A stretch of 64,000 nt of DNA. Source: Phoronis australis. Its lineage: Eukaryota; Phoronida; Phoronidae. The stretch lies in assembly GCA_002633005.1 (NCBI GenBank), contig NMRA01000205.1, forward strand, positions 483,273 to 547,272, read 5' to 3'. Position 1 is the first letter of the stretch. Every line of letters begins with the position of its first letter. Below are positions 37,461 to 50,473 of this stretch, piece by piece. Below the pieces are notes generated by a model. It made no database searches, had not been told where the DNA came from, and worked only from the letters and a program-made list of their open reading frames with translations. Made by a program: the position numbers and the translations under genes.

Positions 37461-40400
37461 TCTTGGTTGTAAGCGATGACAACCCTAGTGAAATGCATTC
37501 TGGAGCCAGTTGGAAAAGTGAGGCCTTGGCAAGCCTGAGGACAGTTTATTCAGTACGAACTGAAATATTCATTTAATTTAGTTCATTGTTAGTGGTTTTC
37601 AATAAAGTTTTCAGTGTGCCTCTTGTTTTATTGTATATGTATTTACAATTCTGGTGAAATGGTGGCCTGAATGAACTCTCCGCGGCTGTAAAGTGCCATA
37701 TTATATCTGTTAAATTTACCAACAAAATCACTAATTATAACATTTCACTGCGTTGTACTTTACATCTGTTACCTAACAGAGTTTGGTATTGATTTAATTC
37801 GATTCTCTACATCAGTGTGTTTCAAATGGTACATGACAACTGTTCACTGTTTTGGAGTTTAACGAATGGAAACCATACGTAGAATAAACCAAATCGTTTA
37901 GATTTTTAGAACTCTTACATGTCATGCCGATGCCAAGCTCAAAGTCTGATTGGTTAGTGACATCACTTCCTGGTGGCTGGTTGGTTACACATAAACAATG
38001 GAATTCATCGAATGCTTCTTTTTTAAATTGATTTCATTCCAGTTGTTAGCTTGCAATTCCAATTTGACCTGATTAGTGTTGTCGGAAATTTAAATTTAAA
38101 GCCTCATATGTATTTTGCTTATTGTCGAGGTTTTTGACTGCTCTGATGGTTCTAACAACATTTAAGCTATACAAGAAAACTTGGATTAATCATTCACTTA
38201 TCCACCAGTCAAGCAACACTTGAACCCCCCCCCCCTAATTGGAATGGGAAAATGTATCCCACAGAATGCTGACTAGGTATGCTAGATAGGTTTGGAGGTT
38301 GACACCAAAACAGTGATGAGGTTGGACAGCTCCAGCTGTTTAACTTCTGGCCTGATATGATTGTGGCTCAGTAAAACCAAGCTGTTTACCCTATTACAGT
38401 TGTAAATTCCATATCCTTGAATTTATAGAGTGATTCTGCAAACATGATTTAAAACCAAATTTGCTCATTTCCCTTGCAAAGTAGACTTTAAGCCGTCAGG
38501 TTTGAAAAAATGTTAATTTTTAATAAGTAATTGTTTTGTCCCGAATTTAAAAGTATATAATAATAACAGTTACTTCCAACTTTAAGAATCTTTTATCTCG
38601 TAATTTGTTATTGGGCTGTTCTAGCCAGACTTGTTCCTCTTGGGTAGGCCGAATCAACAAGCCCCGTCACCTGGTGTTGTCATTATTCTGGTCAAGATGA
38701 CTGGCATGACTAGTGCTTTCAAATGACTTTTTAATGTATTGGGTTTCCCTGAGTCACGCATGTCTCCTTGGGTTCTGAAAAAACATAGCTATACAATTGA
38801 TCTGCTGATTTGATGAATATTTAAATAGGCAATACAGTTTTGCTAGTGGCTGTTTTGTATGCTAATGAGTGATTTGTCAGGTGACCCATTGCCATTTCTC
38901 CAGTGTGATACCGTTCAATCACAATCGGAAAAATGACATTCCAGAGCACCGGTATCGAGCCATGTGACGGCTTGGACGGCATGGCCAAGAGGGAAAAACA
39001 CAGTCTATGTCAAGACAACCTTGGCGAAAATGACGTCTAAACAAAAAATTTTAACATTCTTGACTTATAAATTTTATTGTGGTTTGTTATTATGTAGACA
39101 TGTATTGAGGTCACAGACTATTACCATCTATTTTACCTTAAGTGTCACATTAACAATCGCCGAATGGTGATCAGTGATGTAGTCCTAGGAAAAATAGTCT
39201 GTGGATGCCGAAGAACCAAAAAACAACGAAAATACTGTTACTGTGTAACACCATACGTTGTTATGAAATTTAATGTGAAGTTTATTAAAATTAGATCAAT
39301 ACATTACGAAAAATAAAATTTACTGAGGGTTACATTCTGTGGCTGTACACGAGGCATGGAACGATGCCCTCCCTGTATCCTCATTAACTGCTCCCCTTGG
39401 TCTACAGTATTTTAGCGTTGTAATACAACAAAGCATGTGATCTCATTTTGACTTGAGTGGGTAATTGGCTTTTTTAACATGGCCCTCATTATTGAAATAA
39501 AAGGTAAATGCCAACGTCAGCGATTGATTAGTAATTAAAGAAGGGTAAGTTTAGTCCTTAGTGTACTGGTCTGGTGCATATGTATTGTGGGTGTGTCCGA
39601 GGCTTAATTTTTTATGGTTTACATACATAATGAATTTCTAAAGCTTCATTTTGTATGGTTAGTCATAGGATCCTCTTTATATGTATGATGAATTTACCAT
39701 CAAGCTTGATTTTCCGTGTTCATTGGTGTTATTCTGTTTATAGGGAAAACAAACCTCTAAGGCTCCAGTCTCTGTGGTTTCATTTAAGCATCAATTGCAG
39801 GATTTGCCGCATTGATTACTACCTGTTCAGGGATTTGCAGCTTCCTTTGGTAGACGTCATGTGATTGAAGGTGCACTATTCTGGGACACCTTAATCTGAT
39901 CACAACACCACCTGTTGGCAACATCTTGTGATTAAAGGTATTCAAGTTTGTCTTAAAGGTTCCTGTCACGGGCATGGTTGGGTACACTCTGCTACCTTGA
40001 GTTGTTAAGATTACTGACTAAACAGAAATCTCTTGAAACCTACCTTAGTCCGACATTGGTTGGAAGTCCTGCAGCCTGTTTCACTAAAATGTGTACTTTA
40101 CGAGCTTTTTAACTGGCTCCATAACTTAAGAATTAAGCCAGAGTTTGTCTAAAAATGAAAGTCAGGATTCTGAACTTAAAAAATCCCATTTCAACCTGTT
40201 TTGAATCTCTGAAGGAAGTTGTTACTGAATAGTTGCTTCCGCTGTAAATCACACTTGTTAATAAAAAGGTTATAAGTCATTCACAGGAAACTGGTTGCTG
40301 AATATGTCCTTGAAACTTTGGAAATTGTTAGGTCATCGGACTATAACATAATTTCTAGTGAGGCAGTTAAATTGTGTTTTAAAAATTAGAGTTTGCATGG

Positions 40401-40511
40401 ACACTTTCAAAACAAATGATTTAGGTCTTGAAATTGCAAATTGGCTTTGTGTTTTTCAAAACCATATGTGTTCTTTTCACTAATGAATTCTTTTTTCCGA
40501 CAACCTCTAAA

Positions 40512-40577
40512 AACCTTTCACACCAGCATCAAGGCATTGGTGTTTCATGAACTCCTGGCCTTTGAGTGTGAAAGGTT
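40512..40577. repeat. Perfect 12-bp inverted repeat
   Basis: AACCTTTCACAC (40512-40523) and GTGTGAAAGGTT (40566-40577) are exact reverse complements around a 42-base spacer. No gene adjoins it; its role is unknown. Confidence 0.5.
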
Positions 40578-41444
40578 AACATTGATCTTGGGTCAAAGTT
40601 AATGTCACAAATTAGCTTTGCAGTAAATAGTTGAAGTGAATAGTGGAGGGTCAATGCATTGAAGCAGGGTGACTCTTCAGGTACGGTAATTAAAACGCAT
40701 AATGATATGGATAACGTTTTCACAGGGCTACTTTACGATAACTGTTTGATTTCAGTGTCATCGCGGAGTTTGACATGCTCAAGTATCGATGCTTGTGAGA
40801 AAGCTTGAGTTAAGTTTGTACTCACCATTGATCTTCCTCTGTTAAGTTCATGGAAAATACTGTTAGTGTCCAAAATTGAAGAGACCATTGGATACTTATA
40901 AAATTCCATGAAATCTAATATAATACATAATGCAGTGGATAAGTAGAATTCTATTTTCTCTTTTTTCGTAAATTTATGTTGCACCAAATTACTGCTGTGC
41001 CATATTGAAGTTCGGTACCATAACTACAGCGTGTGCGTGCCAAAAATAACCAAACAAAATGACCAAGAATTACCCATCATAACAGCTGGGTACAAGCGAG
41101 ATTCACCATCTGAGTAGCTAGAACAGTATTTTGCCCGATTGCTTTTGACGTGAACTGTTCCATTAGAGAAAGATTTGAAAATAATTTTTGGGCGTTCAAA
41201 ACTATATTAGAGGAGCTTGAAAAATGAAAGCACGGCCATTTTTTATAATTTTATTTTTGTCCAAAATTGGTAAGATTTTACCATTCCACCATCTGTATGT
41301 CAGGGCCTCGATTTTGGGGCCAAATAAAGGCCCCATTCCCTCTGAAAATCCCCTCATGATGCCCATAAGTTCTCCTTCAGTGATTGGAAATTCCTCTCGT
41401 GGTTTGAATCTCTTGTAACTCACACAGGTAACAAAATGTTAGTT

Positions 41445-41605
41445 TTGGCTACTTGAGGCAGAGCCTATGAGTGCTTGCAACGGGGTGAGGGTTGCTATTT
41501 ACTGATGGTGATCAAGAGGTAGGATTTCCCCCTCACCCTGAAAATTCCCCTCTCAGGTGGCACAGGCACCTTTCCCTCGGATGAACTAGGACCCTGTGTC
41601 TGGAT
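41445..41605 (+). repeat. Dispersed CT-rich repeat, copy 2
   Basis: Carries CTCTCAGGTGGCACAGGCACC shared with 31160-31260. At its left end is GGCTACTTGAGGCAGAGCC followed by GCTTGCAACGGG, which resembles 20516-20545 (GCTACTTGAGGCAGCTCCTC). Three partial copies suggest a longer parent repeat of unknown type. Confidence 0.4.
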
Positions 41606-42164
41606 GCCAATTTTATAGCCCCAGCTCATGAATGCTGTTTGCCTTTCTTTTTCTTGTTGAAATGTTACGTCACTCCCATTAACTTTAGGTCTAATCCTAC
41701 TTAACTCTCTAAGTGCAGTTCAGCAGACAGCCCACATTCCAAACCATAGATAACCAGTCAGTAGTTTGCAACAGAAATACATGAAATCCCAAAGTTTGCC
41801 TCGTTAAACGCTGAGTGGCCTAAACAAGTTGAGTAACTGTTTGAGATATCATTGACAAAAACTGTAATTTATATAATTTTTTTTAAAAATCTTTTGACGC
41901 CCTCGTGAAACCAAACTTTTTTGGATTGAAACGGACATACGGAGACACTGGCGGACGGAAGTTAAACGGCTTACCACATGTACTTAAAAGTTTTTCAGAG
42001 GGATTTATTAAAAGTCGTATGAACAATTGTCTCGATTCATTACTTGTCATGAAACTACTAATTTCAAATAGCAATGCTAATTAAGTTATACCAAGACGTA
42101 CATAAAGTAGAGGAAATACCCCTTGCACTTTGATAATCCAAAATGGGTGAAATCAGAAAGTTTC

Positions 42165-42490
42165 AGTTGAAAAGATGCAGCGCCCTAAGGGGATATCATA
42201 AGTTTTATGGTCAAAATCGCATTTTTGGGATTCTGTCTGGATGGGATAGAATAGAAATTATTAGCTTTGACCAGAGCTATAAAACCACAAAATCTGTTGT
42301 GTTACGGGGATTTTATTACAATTTGCCAATTCTCCTCGGTGTCTGCCAGACATTTGCTGAAATCAAGGCTTGACTTTACCTGGTAACTACCTTAAAATAT
42401 TCTGCCATTTATCGAGTTGGATTTAGCTCCGCTAGCGGAGCATTAGATTGGGACCACAGGGGTTCCTGGCTCAATTCTGTGCTGAAGCGG
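42165..42490 (+). repeat. Dispersed repeat with tRNA-like segment (copy 2)
   Basis: Shares with 10370-10705 the words TCGCATTTTTGG, TTTGACCAGA, GGATTTTATTACA, CTGCCAGACATT and TGAAATCAAGG in the same order. It then has a tRNA-like part at about 42420-42480 (GGATTTAGCTCCGCTAGCGGAGCA; TTCCTGGCTCAATTC). CTCCGCTAGCGGAG inside it is a perfect 14-base palindrome. Only one body unit is present here, against two in copy 1. Confidence 0.5.
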
Positions 42491-43577
42491 ATCTCAGAAA
42501 ATCACTTTTCTTGACGATAATGTCCCTGTGTTAGAAATTCTCCGGTTTGGAACACTAAAAATTGTTCTGCTTAAGGACAGAGCTTTTAGATAATTTTCGA
42601 AATTGTAGGCAATATTGGCTGTCCTAAATTCAAGAATTACGATCAATGATAGCTGATCATTCACCTCGATGTTACACACTTTGGGGACATATGCAAATAT
42701 AGCATTGGCTGTTATTTTCAATGATTTTATGAACTGCCAAGTTCATTTTCAGACTGTTAATGTAAAATACTTTGTCCAGTATTTTGCGAAATATTATGAA
42801 TGTCTTGTCCGTGTCCCAGTCTTCAGAATCAAATAAATTGAATTTCACTGTTCCACGTTTTAGAGACTCCTTAAGTGTGGCGTTTATACTATATAACTTG
42901 TTGTTTGCTCATTAATACAGTTTTTGCGTGTTGCGATCTATATTTCGTACATGACGATTCAGTTCTTGTGAGCCCATTTTCGTGGAGCTCAATTCTTTTC
43001 TAGTCTGCACCTGATACTGGGTAAAATGTATCAAAACTGTGGACATTCACATCTCAGTGTTTGAAGCCCTTGAAAAGTGAAAAGAGGGCATTTTTGGCAA
43101 ATATTTTTGTCCGAAATTGCTGGATTTTTACCGTAGTAGTTGGTACATCATTGGTATTAAAAGTTGAGTCTAACAAAGAGCGCATCCAAATTATGTTACC
43201 CTACTTGATTTTCCCCCCACAGTTTCAACAGTTGTAGAAACATGTGTTGCACACTTTGAGTGTATTTGTGAAGTGGAGTTTTTATGTGAAGGTAAGTAGG
43301 ATGTCTGATCATAAGGCAGGGACTGCCAGTGGTCACCAGTTATGTCATAAGACAGGTGGTATGGTAGTGATTAGTGAAAGTCTTGAAGAGGCAGATTTGG
43401 TAACTCAACACCTAAAAGCTAAATGATTGAAGATACGTCCCTAATTTGGATTGGAAATAATCGCTTTAAAAGAGATTTCATCTTTTGTGTTTGAAAAAAT
43501 GACCATCTTATTCTATTCTACTTTTGATCACTACGATTTTTGCCCAAGTTGCATTGTGCCGGCATGCAGTTATACTC

Positions 43578-43952
43578 CATTCACACTGGCTAAAACACTA
43601 GCGTTTTCGCTAGCATCTCTGGCAGTAGCAGAAACGACAGTCATGTGAACGGTTACAAGTGTCATTTTACTGGTGCTAATGCTGGAGTTTTGAGTTACCC
43701 CTAGACTGATGTCATTTTCGCTACTTTTTTAGTCACATCGCTTAATCGGAAGATGCACATGCGCAGGGCAATAGGCGTAGTTATTTGTAGTCGCATTAAC
43801 CGATTTATAGCAGACGTCAATTTTCGATTAAAAGTGACTTGGGTGAAAACGCCCCCTTCATGGATAGCTCGTCTGTGTGGTTGAAACGCTAGCATTTTCG
43901 CTTGAGTTTCGGCCAGTGAAACTGGTAGAGTTTTCGCAGCTCGTGTGATCCC
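43578..43952. mobile_element. Possible hAT-type MITE with degenerate terminal inverted repeats
   Basis: Left end TTCACACTGGCTAAAAC and reverse complement of the right end GATCACACGAGCTGCGAAAAC share CACAC..GCT..AAAAC. Subterminal CTAGCGTTTTCGCTAG is a small perfect hairpin, and GCTAGCRTTTT words recur near both ends. A 122-codon minus frame (43701-44069), the longest in the window, lies mostly within it and is not a gene. Confidence 0.4.
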
Positions 43953-45939
43953 ATAAAAGATACTGTTGTTATTTTCAGTCTTACCTGTGTTGAAATGATA
44001 AAGAAATTCTAAATCAACTGGTTTGTCAAAAAGTGAGATAATAATGAATAGAGTAATTATGTGAGCCATTAATTCAGACTACCATTAGAATCCTGAGTGG
44101 TTCTACTGAACATGTCTTGATGTACTGTACACCTGCAGACCTAATTTTAAATAGCAGCCATGCTGGTCTATTAACTTAAAACTAAACCAGCATTCGCTGT
44201 AGGAGGCATCATAATCACCCTATGTTGCTTTGTGTTACTTTTTGGTCAGTCACTTGGTACGTTGCCTATTAAATGTCATTCGATCGTAAATTAGCTGTAG
44301 GTGTCTAAAGATTATTAGAATCATTTTTAAGGTTTTATTCAAGGTATTAGTCGTTGTCATGCTTTACTCGATGTTGCTCATAGATGAAGTTATTATTGAA
44401 AGGTGTACGCAATTCTGACCTACGTAATGCTGCGGGCATGTCTTCTTGGCTAATGGTTTGAAACACCTGGCTTTATTCAGTGCATAGCTGCCACAGCAAC
44501 TTACGGTATCAGTCTGAGAATATCCTGTTCAGTTAATTACAGTGGTACTGGTGAGTTATGTCAATTGTCTATTGTTTCAGCTTCCAACAAACTCAAAGTG
44601 TTGGTTTTTATGTCAAGGCTCGCATTGTGCTGTATTGTATCAGGTCGGGATGAATATGCTGTAAATTTCTACGTTTTCGCCTTGCGTTTTTTTTTTCCAC
44701 CCTGCTTTTAAATCTCGGGCTCAAATAAAGTTTCCATTTTCAATCCCATAATACTCTTTATCGTTCAAATTATTTGGCTACGGATAGATTTTGTTAAAAC
44801 AACAAATTTGGCTGGTATTTATCAAAGACATACGAGTCTGTTGGTATCAAGTTTAAGTTTTGAGGATTAGGTATGAGAAAGAGAAAAAGGTTTAGTCGCA
44901 TTATCGGCAACAATGTTGTGTATCCGAGATCAGGCCACTGAGTTTGGTTCAAACCTTTCCAATGCTTTGCTAATGGAGCTAAAAGCCAATGTGGCTTGTA
45001 GGTGAATAGCGTGTTTAACTGATAAGGTCACTGGCCGCAATTTTAGTTAATTCTGACGAATGGCTGGAGGCTAACTTTGAGAATTGGCAATATCTGTTAA
45101 GATTTCAAAAATAGCCGATTTTTTGTTTTACAGTTTTGATCATAATTAAGTCCGACAAGTCTATCCTACCCAAATGTAGTCCGAAAATGTGCTTTTCTCC
45201 CCTAAAACTTTTTTTTTTACCTTTAAGTTAGTTTAGGGTAGTTCTAATCCTTCACCACATTGCTTCCTATTGTCTAATGTTGGCTGGTGGACACCAACAG
45301 GTCTGTTGCTGCTCTCTGGTCTCTCAATCACAGATCACTTATCAGCACTAACCACAACCCCAGCGGATGTCCTTAATGGACAAACGAGCTAAGACCATAT
45401 TTTTATTAATAAGACACAGCACTCACACGTCTATATATCACAATACAATGTCATTACTGGTAGCCTAATTAACCATTGTCCGATTACCACCCCACATGGT
45501 AGGCTCTCACATATTGAATAAACATGATCTAGTCAATATATCGGTTTTACTTATAGGTTACTAATTCTGCCCGTCATCTATTGTTTAATACTTGGAGGGC
45601 ACTTTGGGAACTTCAAGATGAGTGCCATGTGGGCCCAAGTGCGTGATGACTCGCTTGCTTTAGTTTGTAAACATTGGGCACGCGCTGTGTAAATCCACTC
45701 GTGATGTTGTGTTTTCTCAGGCACTTTCTGTAAACTATATTTACCTGTCATAAGTAGACAGCTGTTAAGATTTATAAGAGCTCATCCTATGTATAAGACA
45801 TCACCTGGTTAAGGGAAGATTCTAGTATTTGCAAAAAGTTAACACTTGACAATGCTCTTTCTCTGCTACCATGGGTGTGTGGTTGAGTGCGCCATCTTAG
45901 TTATAATAGTGAGTTCTGCGGTAACAATTTTTCAGTGTG

Positions 45940-46130
45940 GGACAATAATTCTAGATTTCAGTTGCATTGTTGCAAATGCTTGAAATTTTACCAAATGTTG
46001 CTTGGTAATAGCTACACCATACCACGCTAAAAAGAACTTGAATTTTCCTGAAAATTTATTTTTGTTTAGAAATTCGACAAAATGAAATTTTACCTGTCCG
46101 CCATATTTTGCTCCAAACTTAAGAATTGTT
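45940..46130 (+). mobile_element. TIR element family A, copy 7 (left end eroded)
   Basis: Right half is clear: ATTTATTTTTGTTTAGAAAT, TCGACAAAATGAAATTTTAC, then CTGTCCGCCATATTTTGC. The left half keeps only CTTGAAATTTTACCAAATG-like sequence. Confidence 0.55.
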
Positions 46131-47187
46131 ACAGCGGCTCTGTATCCATCCAGGTTACAGTCCATGGTCATTCAAGTTGGGAAACTCACTAATGCATTGA
46201 AGGGGAAAGGGGCCTTTTTGATGTTACGTACCTTTCTTAGAAATCAAATTCCTGGTTACGTTGTAAAGACCTGTTTTGTGTTAAATTGCTGTTCCCTTGA
46301 TGTGTATGTCATATCCACAGAACTATAGACAGTGAAGTAAAAACCATATTGGCTCGGCATTTAAACACGTTATCTTGATTTGAGAGCGAAATCTGAAAGA
46401 TTTAAATACTGTACGTTTGTTCATTGGAGCACTGGGTCTACCAGGCTAACAAAGTGCTAACTCATTGTTGTGTTACCATTGTGGGTTTCATTCAACCAAA
46501 TGGCTGCAGAAATTAAAATCATGATTTAAGATTTTGCTATTCTTCTGTCGTGCTGATTTGATAAAAAATCTTCTCTATGAATACGGATTTCTAGAGTTAG
46601 GTTGTTGTCTGTGCATGATATACTTAAAATCACAGAAAGATGGTGCTGGTCTTCGATGTTATCTGTAAAGTACTCTTTGTAACTGTAAACAGCAAGTTTC
46701 CCTTGTTTCTGACCATAAAAATTCAGGGAATTTTGTGTTTTATGTCTCTGAAATTTCATTTGGTGCCTTCGGAAGAGCTGAGAATGTGAAACATGAAAGC
46801 TGACATTCAGAACACCGCTGTTGGTAATACATTTGTCCATACCGTGACAGCTGAAGATCAAGTCGATTCAGTACATTGTCCTCATGGTATGAGATACCTG
46901 TCGACATTTCTACTGTGTCTAAAGCTCTACATTGGTATGTTCTTCAGTCCTGCTCTTCAGTTATGAATACTATAGAAAAAGCTGCCGCAATTTAGCGTTT
47001 TCAAGAATTGTATGTATTCACTGCTGTGGCAGATGTTTTTGGTAAGGAAAATCAAGTAATTTAGGTAATTGTCCTGAAATTGGTATGATTTCACTGAAAG
47101 AAATTGTCTGTTTTTTCAGGGTTTCCATAGTTACCTTTTGTCAACGTATAGTTAGTTAATGGTTTGATTTTAAGCATTTGCATTAAG

Positions 47188-47425
47188 GTGTGAATCTCGC
47201 CAGTTTTGGACAAAAAAATGCCGAAATTACCTTTTTCATTATCAAGAGGCTCTGACGTTGTGAATGTTAACAGTTTTTGGAAACTATTATCCGACGAGGC
47301 TAGTCACGGATTAGAGCTTGATAATGTTTTAGCTTTGATTGGGTACTGCTTTGCTTAAAAAATCAGATAATTTAATCTCTCTTGTGTGCCGCCTTACGTC
47401 CTAAATTGATGAAATTTTACTGTGA
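47188..47425 (+). mobile_element. TIR element family A variant (GTGAATCTCGCC terminus)
   Basis: The left end GTGTGAATCTCGCCAGTTTT is followed by GGACAAAAAAATGCCGAAAT. The right part has GTGTGCCGCCTTACGTCCTA and AATTGATGAAATTTTACTGTG. It resembles 62440-62660, whose left end is GTGAAATCTCGCCAC, so these two form a terminal-sequence variant. Confidence 0.4.
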
Positions 47426-48866
47426 AATAAGTCTAGGAGAATTTGGAAATTTGGATTTTAATAATTATTTTTGTCCCGAATTCAATGCTGTTTTCTTTGT
47501 TTAAATGTGAGTTCCACCTAGGTGTTTGAATGGCAAAATTTAGATGTTCAATAAGCGTATTTTTGAGTTAAGGTTGGCTGGTTTCCACTTAGGCATATAT
47601 GGAGACTAGTTGCCTGTTTACATTGTTCCTCATCGCGGAAATAGTTCTCTGGGAGAAAAAAGGCTCACGCTCATTCGAATGTAGATTTGACATTGATTTA
47701 ATCTGAATGGATTCTAATGGAGGCAGTGCTATAAGTAATGACTGTTAAACTTTTGTGATTTCCAAGCTTAAACAATGTTGCGATACTTGACCAAAACAAT
47801 TATCAAGCAATTTCTGTTCTCGCCAAAAAATGGATAGGTGTCACGAAATAATATGAATATTTTGGACTTTTACTCTGTCGAGTTGTAATGATTATTGAAG
47901 TCGTCTTCTTCACGAAGTACAACAACATTGAGGAAGATACCGCAATAGAATAACTGGCCTTTGCCAGGCTAAGTGAGTTGTAAGAACAGCCATTCTCTGG
48001 CTTGTCCTGTAATTACGGTAAACACATGTGAGGAATGCATTTTTCATGCTTGACATTTTCCTGGGGCGTGCGTAAAAATCAACTGCACTTTCTGCTGAAA
48101 ATCATCCTCTTTTCCGGTCTCATATTTTTGTGAAAAAAAAAGAAAAAAACTCGTAAGATGTTCAAGCCATTTTATCAACATCTGAAAATTTAGCTGTTCG
48201 TTTTTTTCCATGCTCTGGTCAAGATTTTGCAAGTTTACCAGGTAATATTTGATTTGTCAAGAATAGTTGTTGATGCAAAACACAACAAGTCACTTTATTT
48301 GCGTGAGAGTTCTTTCTTACACCATACATTTTGTTCCTAGTAGTTGACCATTGATCCTAAGTGCAATTTCCTTCTTTTGTGTCTTGGCCACAAATTGGTA
48401 GCCATGGTGATTGTTCCTGCTAATTGCTACATTTTGTCATTGTATCAAATTCACTTAGCCACCAATTTTCACTCGCAATTCACAAGACGGGCTAAGACGG
48501 AAATTCATTTGCCTGACTTCAATACCTTCAAGTATAATTAGGGGTAATGTGCGTTTTTATTAGCTTTTTTCAGCAGACAGCTATCTGCATGAAATGAACT
48601 GAGCTAGCTGCTCTGGCGCTATAATGTGGTTAATATTTTCATCCCTTGTTAGGTCTGCAGACTGGAATGTTTGAAGGAGAGATTTTTATAAACAAGGCTT
48701 TGGGAACACCTTGACACTTAAGTTAGTGACGCCCCCATTGGCATGAAATTCATTGTGGCTGTGGTCGAATTTCTCCTCGCAAATAAGAGTGAAATTTCCG
48801 TGATCTGCGGCAGAAGTTAATGCAGAGTCACAGATGAAATTTTGAAATATTTAAAAATCGGCACAC

Positions 48867-48904
48867 ATCCTTTTGTAGGACTCGGATCCTTTTGTAGGAC
48901 TCGG
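48867..48904 (+). repeat. Two exact 19-bp tandem copies
   Basis: ATCCTTTTGTAGGACTCGG occurs at 48867-48885 and again at 48886-48904 without change. A recent replication-slippage event is likely. Confidence 0.9.
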
Positions 48905-50220
48905 ATGTGAATTGCACGTGAATAAGTCGTGAAGTACATGTGAAGACTGAATAATGGTTGTCACTGCACACCATTTTGTCAAGGTTCACGTTTTTTCCCT
49001 GATTGAGGTGTGCACAGTACGTAATCTTTTACGTGCCATTGTGACCCATTTCATGCTGTGCCTGAATTATTGAGGTGAAAACCAATCAACGGTAGTACAA
49101 GCAGGAATCTGCTGAACTGACACACTGTGTACTACAAATTTAGTGTCAGTGTATACCAAAACGTAGAAGTCTGCGTGCCTTAAGTAGTAAAGCTCACGCC
49201 AGTCCAACCCAATATGGTAAAATCTGACCAATGTGGGATGCTAGTATGGACAACAAGGGAAGTAAATTATTTTATCATGATGTCCAAATTTGTAGTGGAC
49301 AATGTTCAGCGCCATCTTCAGCTCAGTCCTGTGATTTCTTTAGTTAGAATATGTCGGCGAACAACAGAAATTGTGTTTTGTCTTGGTCACTGGGCCCATC
49401 TGCCTCACCAGAATTTGAAAAATTGGGTCAAGCAAGAATTGCTTTCTTGCTCCCATGTTGCTAAAGAGTTCCCTAGTGGGTCAAGAGATTTTATCCGGGT
49501 CAAATGAAATTGACCTATCTGAAAGGCAAAGTGCATTAGCTAGACCACAGGAACAGCAGAACTACCGTATGTCCCAGATAGTAGAGACAAGAGAAGAAAT
49601 CATATTTGATATAATGTTCTTTATTTTCAAACATATTACATAACTATTCTAGCTCAGCTGCATTATGACACTTTCACATTCCCTACACAGCAAAAATCTT
49701 CATCCTGACAAAATTTTTTTTCAACTCGATAGAGTCCTTTCTCAAAGTAAAATCTCTTCAACAGTACACAGAGTGAAACTGGATGGGCTAAACATGTTTT
49801 TACAAGGTGTAAGGATGTGTTAGATGATTGGTTTATGTTGGTTCAGTTAATGCCATGCTTTCTGCAGAGTGTACCTTGCTAATGAGTCATGACATGTAGA
49901 GCCAGGAGGGCTCCTACCTGAGCTCACACCCCTCTCTGTGAAGAAATTTTCTTAGCACTTTTCACGTGATCGCTGGTTGAACTTTTTTACCAATTGGGCT
50001 GTGTGAATTACCTAGAAGATATTTTTGGTATACAAACCGGTAGAATATTTATCGAGGTGCAGCACGAATTATTGAGGAAGACCAGAGGCGTGAATTTTAA
50101 TCATTACAGTTTATGAATTGATGGAGACTTTACTGGATACCTGGATGAGGCCAGTATTTGTTGGCTAAGAATTATTCATACGCACCCCTTTCTTGATCCC
50201 TAGGTCTGCCTTTGAATGAA

Positions 50221-50473
50221 GTACGGAAATTCTCCACGTAATTCACAGTAAAACAATTGCCAAAATTGTCATTTTCCGCTTTTCAAAAGTCAAATAATCT
50301 ACTGCAAATTATAGAAAATTTACCACCAAAAGTTGTTTTCCAAGATCTATACAATTCAAACAGTGCTATGGTTGAGACAATTTTTTTCTAAATTTTCATT
50401 TTTGTGGAGGAATTTGACAAAATAGAATTTCATTTGTTAGCCATATTGTGTGCTAAATAAGTGAAGCATTAGT
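50221..50473 (+). mobile_element. TIR element family A, copy 8 (best full-length example)
   Basis: Left terminus GTACGGAAATTCTCCACGTA, then CAATTGCCAAAATTGTCATT, TTTCAAAAGTCAAATAATC, TTGTTTTCCAAGATCTATAC, TTTTTGTGGAGGAATTTGAC, AAAATAGAATTTCATTTG, GCCATATTGTGTGCTAAATA and AGTGAAGCATTAGTGTG at the right. About 250 bases, AT-rich and non-coding. It serves as reference for the other copies. Confidence 0.75.

Noticed and set aside
40078-40300. Second GTTTCACTAAA-type MITE
   Set aside because: The left-end phrase GCCTGTTTCACTAAAA resembles the 5191 element, but no matching right terminus was found.
43701-44069. 122-codon minus-strand open frame, the longest in the window
   Set aside because: Lies largely within a MITE-like element, has no family resemblance, splice context or promoter; expected by chance.
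45200-45700. Possible gene segment between element copies
   Set aside because: No open frame, splice pair or repeat identity could be supported.
49214-49507. 97-codon plus-strand open frame
   Set aside because: No recognisable domain, composition like translated AT-rich DNA, no splice signals supporting an exon.
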